From Bacteroides sp. CAG:1076 (GTDB taxonomy: Bacteria > Bacteroidota > Bacteroidia > Bacteroidales > Bacteroidaceae): a stretch of 21,459 nucleotides of DNA. The position numbers and the translations under genes are program-made. The DNA is taken from assembly GCA_000436795.1 (NCBI GenBank), contig HF993281.1, positions 1-21,459 of the forward strand. The letters run 5' to 3'. Shown one piece after another: positions 16,601 through 21,459 of the stretch. A model generated the notes under the pieces. It had not been told where the DNA came from. It searched no databases and saw only the letters and a list, made by a program, of their open reading frames with translations. Position 1 is the stretch's first letter. Each line of letters opens with the position of its first letter.

Positions 16601-16852
16601 ATGATCGTCGGTTTGCTTCCGTTGATGTTCGCCTTCGGTGTAGGTGCTCACGGTAACCGTACACTGGGTTCTTCAGCTATCGGTGGTATGTTGATCGGTA
16701 TGATTTTGCAGATCTTCATTGTCCCCGTATTGTTTGTGGTCTTCCAGTGGTTACAGGAGAAGGTTAAACCGATGGAATGGGATAGCCTCGATGAAAGCGA
16801 AGTAGAATCTGAAATTGAACAGTATTCTCCTGCAAGTAAAACTCATAAATGA
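13619..16852 (+). CDS. RND multidrug efflux pump, HAE1 family (AcrB/MexB type)
   Basis: A 1077-residue proton-driven inner-membrane transporter that expels amphiphilic compounds through the tripartite channel. The N-terminus 'MKLDKFINRPVLSTVISIL' and length match HAE1 pumps. The proton-relay aspartates lie in 'AIAIVVDDAIVVVEG' (Asp405, Asp406, matching AcrB Asp407/408), and the relay lysine is Lys954 in 'MGLLAKNAILIVEFA'. 'GGTAGTFYRQFGIT' is the conserved family motif in the middle membrane block. Two six-helix blocks (roughly 340-540 and 875-1045) flank two large periplasmic loops, in the usual duplicated RND layout. The C-terminus is acidic (DSLDESEVESEIEQ). The stop overlaps the next start as ATGA, implying translational coupling. 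It is intact with all key residues. Drug range is unknown. Confidence 0.96.
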   Translation: MKLDKFINRPVLSTVISILIVILGIIGLATLPVTQYPDIAPPTVSVSATYTGANAQTVLNSVIAPLEDQINGVENMMYIQSTASNNGSATINIFFNQGTDPDMAAVNVQNRVSMAQGLLPAEVTKVGVTTQKKQNSMLLIFSLYDAEDKYNIEFMENYAKINLIPELQRVKGVGDASVMGQDYSMRIWLKPDIMAQYNLVPADISNALAEQNIEAAPGQFGERGKQTFQYTIRYKGRLQQTEEFEDIVIKAQPNGEVLRLGDVARIELGRLAYTFSNTVNGHKAVTCVIYQMAGTNATETINNLLDVIHKTEENLPAGLKINVAQNANDFLYASIHEVIKTLIEAFILVFIVVYVFLQDMRSTLIPAIAIPVALIATFFVLKLIGFSVNLLTLSAMVLAIAIVVDDAIVVVEGVHAKLDQGYKSSREASIDAMSELGGALVSITLVMMSVFIPVSFMGGTAGTFYRQFGITMAISIAFSALNALTLSPALCALFLKPHDSEHKPKKMSVIDRFHASFNAAYDSLLKSYKKRVVFFIHKKWLALGMVVVSIVLLVFFMKVTPTGMVPNEDTGTIMGAVTLPPGTSQERALEVLAKVDSLVAAEPAVESRTIISGFSFIGGQGPSYGSVIIKLKDWEERSMMQNSDIIYATLFMRAQKVIKDAQVLFFAPPMIPGYSISSDIELNMQDKTGGSLDHFFEVVNSYTAALEARPEINSAKTTFNPSFPQYQLDIDAAACKKAGISPSDILSTMQGYFGGLYASNFNRFGKMYRVMIQAEPDATKNMESLNRIKVRSGNEMAPITQFVSMKKVYGPDIISRFNLYTSMKVMVAPASGYTSGQALQAIAEVAKENLPTGFGYELGGMAREEASSSGSTTGIIFVLCFVFVYLLLSAQYESYILPLAVLLSVPFGLMGSFIFVNGFGALGSIPALKMIVGSMSNDIYMQIALIMLMGLLAKNAILIVEFALDRRKQGMSISWAAVLGAAARLRPILMTSLAMIVGLLPLMFAFGVGAHGNRTLGSSAIGGMLIGMILQIFIVPVLFVVFQWLQEKVKPMEWDSLDESEVESEIEQYSPASKTHK

Positions 16853-18246
16853 TAAAGACGATAATGAAAAAACAAATATTAGGTGCAATGTGTGTGGCTG
16901 CCATGATGAGCAGCTGCCACATTTATAAAGCTTACGATCGTCCGGAATCGATAGATGCCTCAGGTATCTATCGTGACCCGGCATCGGCAACCGATACGCT
17001 GGCTGCCGATACAGCCAACATGGGGAATCTGCCGTGGAAAGAAGTTTTCCGTGATACGAAGTTGCAGGCTTTGATAGAAGAGGGACTGGCCAACAATGTA
17101 GACATGCAGGCTGCTATTCTGCGTGTGGAAGAAGCCAAGGTGATGCTTACCGCTGCCCGTCTGTCTTACCTTCCTTCCATCAATCTGGCTCCTCAGGGAA
17201 CACTGAGCAGTTTCGATAAGTCGAAACCCTCGCAGACTTACCAGCTTCCGGTTGCAGCAAGCTGGGAAATCGATTTATTCGGCAAGCTGCTGAACGCGAA
17301 ACGCGGACAACAGGCTGCTTACCTGCAAAGCAAGTATTCCCGTCAGGCTGTACGCTCACAGATTATCTGTGGCATTGCCAATACTTATTATTCACTGCTG
17401 ATGCTCGACCGTCAGGTAGAAATCACGACCGAAACTGCTGCCATCTACAAAGAGAATGTACGTGTGATGGAAGCCATGAAGATAGCCGGTATGACTACCG
17501 AAGCGGGAGTTGCACAGATGCGTGCTGCCAGTCATCAGGTAGAAGCATCTCTGATGGACTTGAAACGTCAGGTGCGTGAAACCGAAAACTCGCTGGCCGT
17601 ATTGCTGGCAAAGGCTCCGCAGACCATCGAACGCAGCACACTGGACGAGCAGGTAATGCCCGAAGAACTGACAGCCGGTGTACCTTTGCAGTTATTGGAA
17701 AACCGTCCGGATGTGAAGATTGCCGAAATGACATTGGCAAGTGCTTATTATACAACCAATCAGGCACGTTCCGCATTCTATCCGGGGCTGAATATTACCG
17801 GTACTGCCGGATGGACCAACAACGCCGGTGTTGCAGTACTGAACCCGGGCAAGCTGATTCTGAACGCTGTCGCTTCACTGACTCAGCCTATCTTCAACAA
17901 CGGAAAGCTGGTTGCCAACCTGAAAGTTTCCAAGGCTGAAGAAAAGATTGCCCAGATGAACTACCAGCAGACCATCCTGCAAGCAGGAAAAGAAGTCAGC
18001 GACGCCTTGTTCCTGTACGATACACAGAACAAGAAACTGATAGAAGACCGCGGACAGGTAGAACAGCTCGATAAGGCGGTTACCTATACCAAGGCTTTGT
18101 TCCAGAGCGGCGACGCTACCTATCTGGAAATCCTTACAGCACAGCAGAACCTGCTGAGTGCACAGTTGAGCGAAGTATCCGATAACTTCCAGCGTATTCA
18201 GGCTGTTATCGATTTGTACAGCGCCGTGGGAGGAGGAAGAGAATAA
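16849..18246 (+). CDS. RND outer-membrane channel lipoprotein (TolC/OprM/NodT family)
   Basis: A 465-residue outer-membrane factor forming the exit duct of the tripartite pump. The lipobox is MMSSC (Cys23 from this start), followed by HIYKAYDRPE. The ATG at 16849 overlaps the pump stop (ATGA). A second in-frame ATG at 16864 (MKKQILGAM...) gives a more typical signal peptide and may be the true start. Two repeated outer-membrane-efflux domains are visible: long coiled helices rich in Ala, Gln and Glu, 'NVDMQAAILRVEEAKVMLTAARLSYLPS' (shown here in part: 'NVDMQAAILRVEEAK') and 'DATYLEILTAQQNLLSAQLS', and beta segments such as 'SYLPSINLAPQGTL' and 'AFYPGLNITGTAGW'. 'LLENRPDVKIAEM' is the family hallmark between the halves. 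It is the third gene of the efflux operon, 13 bases before the acyltransferase gene. Confidence 0.93.
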   Translation: MIKTIMKKQILGAMCVAAMMSSCHIYKAYDRPESIDASGIYRDPASATDTLAADTANMGNLPWKEVFRDTKLQALIEEGLANNVDMQAAILRVEEAKVMLTAARLSYLPSINLAPQGTLSSFDKSKPSQTYQLPVAASWEIDLFGKLLNAKRGQQAAYLQSKYSRQAVRSQIICGIANTYYSLLMLDRQVEITTETAAIYKENVRVMEAMKIAGMTTEAGVAQMRAASHQVEASLMDLKRQVRETENSLAVLLAKAPQTIERSTLDEQVMPEELTAGVPLQLLENRPDVKIAEMTLASAYYTTNQARSAFYPGLNITGTAGWTNNAGVAVLNPGKLILNAVASLTQPIFNNGKLVANLKVSKAEEKIAQMNYQQTILQAGKEVSDALFLYDTQNKKLIEDRGQVEQLDKAVTYTKALFQSGDATYLEILTAQQNLLSAQLSEVSDNFQRIQAVIDLYSAVGGGRE

Positions 18247-18259
18247 TTAACCTTAAATA

Positions 18260-19039
18260 ATGACAGAAACTATGATTAGTCCTTTAGCTTACGTTGACCC
18301 CTCTGCCAAGATCGGAAAAAACGTTACGGTACATCCGTTTGCCTATATCGACAAGAATGTGGAGATAGGCGACGATAATGTGATTATGCCTTATGCCAGT
18401 CTGATGAGCGGCACTCGTATGGGAAACGGCAACACAGTATACCAGGGTGCGGTGATTGCAGCCGTACCTCAGGATTTTGCCTATACCGGCGAGGATACAC
18501 TGGCTTGCATCGGCAACAACAATGTCATTCGTGAAAACGCTGTGATTATCCGTGGTACACATGCCGGACATGCTACTACCGTAGGCGATGGTAACTTCAT
18601 CATGACAGGGGTACGTTTGTCGCACGATGTTACGGTGGGCAACCGCTGTATTATCGGAAACGGTTCACAGGTATCAGGAAACTGTATCATTCAGGACTGT
18701 GCCATCCTTACATCCAATGTGCTGATGCAGGGAAATACACGTCTGGGAAGTTTCTCTCTGGTACAGGGAGGCTGCCGTTTCATCAAGGATATTCCTCCTT
18801 ATATTGTAGCGGCTCACGAACCGATTGCCTTTTACAGCATCAATACCAAGGTGCTCGAGATTACAGGTTTCTCCGAAACACTCATCAAGCATATCGCACA
18901 GGCATACCGTATCCTGTACAAGGCGAATACTTCACAGCACGATGCGTTGCTCCGTATCAAGGAACAGGTACCGCCCAGTGCAGAGATCAACCGCATTATC
19001 GAGTTTGTTGAAACATCAAAATTAGGAATCATTCATTAA
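18260..19039 (+). CDS. LpxA-family UDP-GlcNAc acyltransferase-like protein
   Basis: A 259-residue left-handed beta-helix acyltransferase with hexapeptide repeats from about residue 6 ('ISPLAYVDPSAKIGKNVTVH') to 175, then a helical C-terminal domain. LpxA moves a hydroxyacyl chain from acyl-carrier protein to UDP-GlcNAc in the first step of lipid A synthesis, in the cytoplasm. 'IRENAVIIRGT', 'LSHDVTVGNRCIIGN' and 'IKDIPPYIVAAHEP' match LpxA landmarks, and His122 in the SHD motif aligns with the catalytic His125 of E. coli LpxA. By eye the nearby E. coli His122 and His144 positions are Arg119 and Asn141 here, so acyl or sugar specificity could differ. The usual Bacteroides lpxA sits in an lpx/fabZ cluster; this copy lies inside an efflux operon and is probably a paralogue. 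It is 13 bases after the channel gene and 9 before the regulator gene. Confidence 0.85.
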   Translation: MTETMISPLAYVDPSAKIGKNVTVHPFAYIDKNVEIGDDNVIMPYASLMSGTRMGNGNTVYQGAVIAAVPQDFAYTGEDTLACIGNNNVIRENAVIIRGTHAGHATTVGDGNFIMTGVRLSHDVTVGNRCIIGNGSQVSGNCIIQDCAILTSNVLMQGNTRLGSFSLVQGGCRFIKDIPPYIVAAHEPIAFYSINTKVLEITGFSETLIKHIAQAYRILYKANTSQHDALLRIKEQVPPSAEINRIIEFVETSKLGIIH

Positions 19040-19048
19040 TCATATCGT

Positions 19049-19687
19049 ATGGCAGGCGTAAAGAGAAACAAGTACGACCGGGAAGAACTGAGGAAGCGGG
19101 TTATTGCTGAGGCCTTCCGCGCTTTTGGCAAATACGGCATAAAAAACGTCCACATGGACGATCTTGCCTGTTCGCTCTCCATATCCAAGCGTACCCTTTA
19201 CGAACTCTTCTGCGATAAGGAACAGCTTCTGCTGGAAGTGCTGATCATGCACCAGCAGGAAATGAATACCTATATAAGCGAGGTTGCTTCCAAGGCTGAA
19301 AATGCCCTGGAAGTAATCTTTGCTTTTTACAGACGTAAGCTGAGTGAACTCACTGAGCTGAATCCGCTTTTTCTGCGCGACCTGCGCAAATACCCCAATG
19401 TGTTGTCATACGTACGCGAACGTCAGAAGCTGAGCGACGCGGCGGCACTGGTTCATTTTCAGAAAGGCGTGGAAGAAGGCATCTTCCGCGACGATATCAA
19501 TTTCGACATCATCAATCAGGCCATGTCCATGCAGTTTGAGATGCTCGTATATTCCGATATAACCGAAAACTACCCGCTATCAGAAATTTACAGCGAGGTG
19601 ACTTTCCTGCACATGCGGGGAATTTCCACTCCCAAGGGAATGCAGATGGTAGACGCTTTTTTACAGTCGGTAAAAGAAAAGCCCTGA
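19049..19687 (+). CDS. TetR-family transcriptional regulator
   Basis: A 212-residue TetR/AcrR-type DNA-binding protein. The N-terminal helix-turn-helix spans about 14-60 ('RVIAEAFRAFGKYGIKNVHM', 'DDLACSLSISKRTLYELF', 'CDKEQLLLEVL'), with the typical Lys-Arg-Thr-Leu-Tyr recognition helix. The remaining residues form the helical ligand-binding and dimer domain, which varies between family members. It starts 9 bases after the acyltransferase gene, with no room for a separate promoter, so it is probably the last gene of the efflux operon. Family members next to RND pumps are usually repressors released by a pump substrate, and an autoregulatory loop is inferred. In Bacteroides the comparable BmeR repressors usually lie upstream of their pump genes, so the distal position is less common. 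No operator can be assigned with confidence. Confidence 0.92.
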   Translation: MAGVKRNKYDREELRKRVIAEAFRAFGKYGIKNVHMDDLACSLSISKRTLYELFCDKEQLLLEVLIMHQQEMNTYISEVASKAENALEVIFAFYRRKLSELTELNPLFLRDLRKYPNVLSYVRERQKLSDAAALVHFQKGVEEGIFRDDINFDIINQAMSMQFEMLVYSDITENYPLSEIYSEVTFLHMRGISTPKGMQMVDAFLQSVKEKP

Positions 19688-19717
19688 CAATCCCTCTCAT
19701 TATCTTCGAAAAACCGC

Positions 19718-19740
19718 TATCTTTGCAGCTGTTTGCAAAG
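19718..19740 (+). promoter_or_regulatory. Promoter -7 box overlapped by a perfect inverted repeat
   Basis: TATCTTTG (19718-19725) matches the -7 consensus TAnnTTTG in the 61-base gap before the SGNH genes. CTTTGCA (19721-19727) and TGCAAAG (19734-19740) form a perfect 7-base inverted repeat overlapping the box and the likely transcript start. It could be a repressor site or a short leader hairpin. No clear -33 box is present. Confidence 0.45.
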
Positions 19741-19748
19741 ATTCATCG

Positions 19749-21125
19749 ATGAAAAATAAAATAACATTTACTTTTATCTTTACCCTGCTGGTTGTGGCAG
19801 GACTACTGGCGTTGTATTATCTGCCGCCTGTCATGCTGAACGGAAGCCCTTTGCGTAAAGTCGATCTGCTGTCCGACCTGCGTCCCGATCCGGTTGTCGA
19901 AGAAGTTTCCGATTCCGATTCCATCGCTTTGCCGGTCGTGGTAAAGCCCGCGTTTGTAGACACTTGCAAGTCCGGAATGACCTGCATTGAAGATTATGCC
20001 GATTCACTGGGGCAGGGAATGGGCACATTCTACGAAGCCCTGGCAAGCAGCTCCTCACTGGGCCGTCCGGTCCGTATCGCCTATTTCGGCGACTCCTTTA
20101 TCGAAGGCGATATCCTGACAGCCGATTTGCGTACCCTGTTCCAGCAGAAGTTCGGAGGCAGGGGAGTAGGCTATGTGCCGGTCACCTCCCGTGTAGCCGG
20201 ATTCCGTCCCACGGTAAAACATACCTTCGAAGGCTGGGAAAGTCATGCCGTAACCGATTCGGTAGGCTTCAAGCGTGCCTTCCAGGACATATCCAATCAT
20301 TATTTCATTCCCCGCAGCGGAGCTACGGTCACCCTGAAAGGCGGAACCAACTATGCCGCCTGTCTGGATACCTGCGAAACCTCCTCCTTCTACTTCTTCT
20401 CGCCCGATTCCGTCATACTGTCGGCACAGATTAACGGAGGCGAAAGCACCGAATACGTATTCCCCGGCGACAGCACCGGCATGCAGGTTGCCCGGGTAGA
20501 CGGAAGAATCGGCACGATCCGCTGGCGTGTACAGCAGGCCGGAAAGCATACCCGCTGCTTTGCCGCTACCATGGATTCGCGGGAAGGGGTGATACTCGAC
20601 AACTTCAGTACCCGGGGCAGCAGCGGACAGCAGCTTGCCGGCATACCGGTTTCCATCCTGAAAGCCTACAATCGCCTGCGTACCTACGATCTGATTGTGT
20701 TACAGTACGGGTTGAATGTCGCGTCGGAAAAAGTCATGAACTATTCCTATTATACTGTCGAAATGGAGAAAGTCATTGCCCACCTGAAGGAAGCCTTCCC
20801 CGAAGCCGCCATTCTGATTGTCGGCATCGGCGACCGTGAGAGCAAGACCGAAACCGGAGAACTGCATACCATGCCCGGCGTAAAGAACCTTATCCGTTAC
20901 CAGCAGGCACTTGCCGCCAAGACCCATGTCGCATTCTGGAACATGTACGAAGCCATGGGAGGCGAGGGCAGTATGGAAGAAATGGTCAACAGCAAGCCCG
21001 CCATGGCGAACTACGACTATACCCACATCAACTTCCGGGGCGGAAAACACCTGGCGAAGATTCTGTTCGATGCCCTGATGTACGGCAAGGAACAGTATGA
21101 GAAACGCAAGGCCTACGAAAATTAA
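19749..21125 (+). CDS. Membrane-anchored SGNH/GDSL-fold hydrolase
   Basis: A 458-residue protein with an N-terminal membrane anchor or uncleaved signal (about 6-25, 'TFIFTLLVVAGLLALYYLPP') and a periplasmic SGNH esterase fold. Block I is 'IAYFGDSFIEGD' with nucleophile Ser116. Block II is 'FSTRGSSGQQ' (Gly290). Block III is 'LQYGLN' (Asn323), where the common form is GxND. Block V is 'DYTHINFRGG' with the Asp423-His426 pair. A beta-rich insert lies between blocks I and II (about 150-280). SGNH proteins of this kind remove or transfer acetyl groups on cell-wall or surface polysaccharide, but the substrate here is unknown. The next gene is also an SGNH protein, 6 bases downstream. In Bacteroidetes such pairs often sit beside an MBOAT acyltransferase, which would lie beyond the window. 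The whole gene is more GC-rich than the surface-lipoprotein region. Confidence 0.85.
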   Translation: MKNKITFTFIFTLLVVAGLLALYYLPPVMLNGSPLRKVDLLSDLRPDPVVEEVSDSDSIALPVVVKPAFVDTCKSGMTCIEDYADSLGQGMGTFYEALASSSSLGRPVRIAYFGDSFIEGDILTADLRTLFQQKFGGRGVGYVPVTSRVAGFRPTVKHTFEGWESHAVTDSVGFKRAFQDISNHYFIPRSGATVTLKGGTNYAACLDTCETSSFYFFSPDSVILSAQINGGESTEYVFPGDSTGMQVARVDGRIGTIRWRVQQAGKHTRCFAATMDSREGVILDNFSTRGSSGQQLAGIPVSILKAYNRLRTYDLIVLQYGLNVASEKVMNYSYYTVEMEKVIAHLKEAFPEAAILIVGIGDRESKTETGELHTMPGVKNLIRYQQALAAKTHVAFWNMYEAMGGEGSMEEMVNSKPAMANYDYTHINFRGGKHLAKILFDALMYGKEQYEKRKAYEN

Positions 21126-21131
21126 CGCACG

Positions 21132-21459
21132 ATGAACCTGAAACAATTATTCATATCGATAGTCAGCCTGATCAGTCTGGTCACTGTGCCCGGCTATGCA
21201 CAGGATGTCTTGCCGGACTGTCCTCAGCCCGACAAGCACTCATCGCCTGTCTATCCCAGCCGGGAGATGAAGCAACTGATGCGGTTTATACCGGTAGACA
21301 GTCCCATGCCTGCCACATTCCGCGGTACCGAAGCAAACGAACTGACCGATCCCGCCGGTTCCTTATACCCCTTTTGGGAGAAACTGAGCGTACTCGACCG
21401 TCCGCTGCGTATCGTACACATTGGCGATTCACATGTTCGGGGACATGTCTTTCCCTACA
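21132..21459 (+). CDS. SGNH-hydrolase-fold secreted protein, cut by the window end
   Basis: Starting at ATG 21132, 109 codons are visible and the gene runs off the right edge. The N-terminus is a cleavable signal peptide (MNLKQLFISIVSLISLVTV, then PGYAQD), followed by a Pro/Ser-rich stretch and 'LRIVHIGDSHVRGH', an SGNH block I with Gly-Asp-Ser and a following His. The Ser is the expected nucleophile; blocks II, III and V lie outside the window. It begins 6 bases after the previous SGNH gene, so the two are probably co-transcribed and may work on the same surface substrate. The family call rests on one motif plus context. Confidence 0.75.
   Translation, partial: MNLKQLFISIVSLISLVTVPGYAQDVLPDCPQPDKHSSPVYPSREMKQLMRFIPVDSPMPATFRGTEANELTDPAGSLYPFWEKLSVLDRPLRIVHIGDSHVRGHVFPY

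Noticed and set aside
1..21459. Searched by eye for CRISPR arrays, tRNA or rRNA genes, insertion-sequence ends, transposases, integrases and phage genes.
   Set aside because: No regular repeat-spacer pattern, cloverleaf, terminal inverted repeats around a transposase, or such proteins were seen.

Overview
The window is a stretch of Bacteroidales chromosome, most like Bacteroides or Phocaeicola. The evidence is the lineage-typical DUF4493 and PCMD surface lipoproteins, TAnnTTTG promoter -7 boxes in place of sigma70 boxes, starts without strong Shine-Dalgarno sequences, RND pump subunits made as lipoproteins, and a 444-residue hexameric-type glutamate dehydrogenase. The species cannot be fixed from the sequence alone.

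Region 1 (1-7797, + strand) is a tightly packed run of cell-surface genes: the 3' part of a DUF4493 gene that looks frameshifted, a DUF4493-FN3-PCMD lipoprotein, an outer-membrane beta-barrel protein, a second FN3-PCMD lipoprotein with a different N-terminus, a large DUF4493-FN3-PCMD lipoprotein, and a short DUF4493-only lipoprotein. Gaps are 1 to 11 bases or overlaps, so it reads as one operon, ending in a hairpin terminator near 7822-7879. The modules are shared and reshuffled between genes. The lipoproteins carry acidic residues just after the lipid-bearing cysteine, as expected for surface-exported Bacteroidota lipoproteins.

Region 2 (7974-12047, - strand) holds core metabolism: gdhA (NADP-type glutamate dehydrogenase), a 58-codon gene for a small membrane protein, and maeB (NADP-type malic enzyme fused to a phosphotransacetylase-like domain). 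gdhA and maeB each have a recognisable promoter, and their short leaders share the 10-base word ATTAATTGAG. Two mutually exclusive hairpins lie between maeB and the small gene.

Region 3 (12362-19687, + strand) is a multidrug-type RND efflux operon: periplasmic adaptor lipoprotein, inner-membrane HAE1 pump, outer-membrane TolC/OprM-type lipoprotein, then an LpxA-family acyltransferase and a TetR regulator as the last gene. Upstream is a divergent control region with a promoter and two 21-base tandem direct repeats. The acyltransferase suggests a link between efflux and envelope lipid or sugar acylation.

Region 4 (19749 to the end, + strand) has two consecutive SGNH-hydrolase-fold genes. The first is membrane anchored; the second has a signal peptide and is cut by the window edge. 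The base composition is visibly more GC-rich than region 1. No rRNA, tRNA, CRISPR array, insertion sequence or phage gene was seen. Nothing here is proven to be a new system. The best candidates for new biology are the shuffled surface-lipoprotein operon with its embedded beta-barrel, and the acyltransferase inside the efflux operon.
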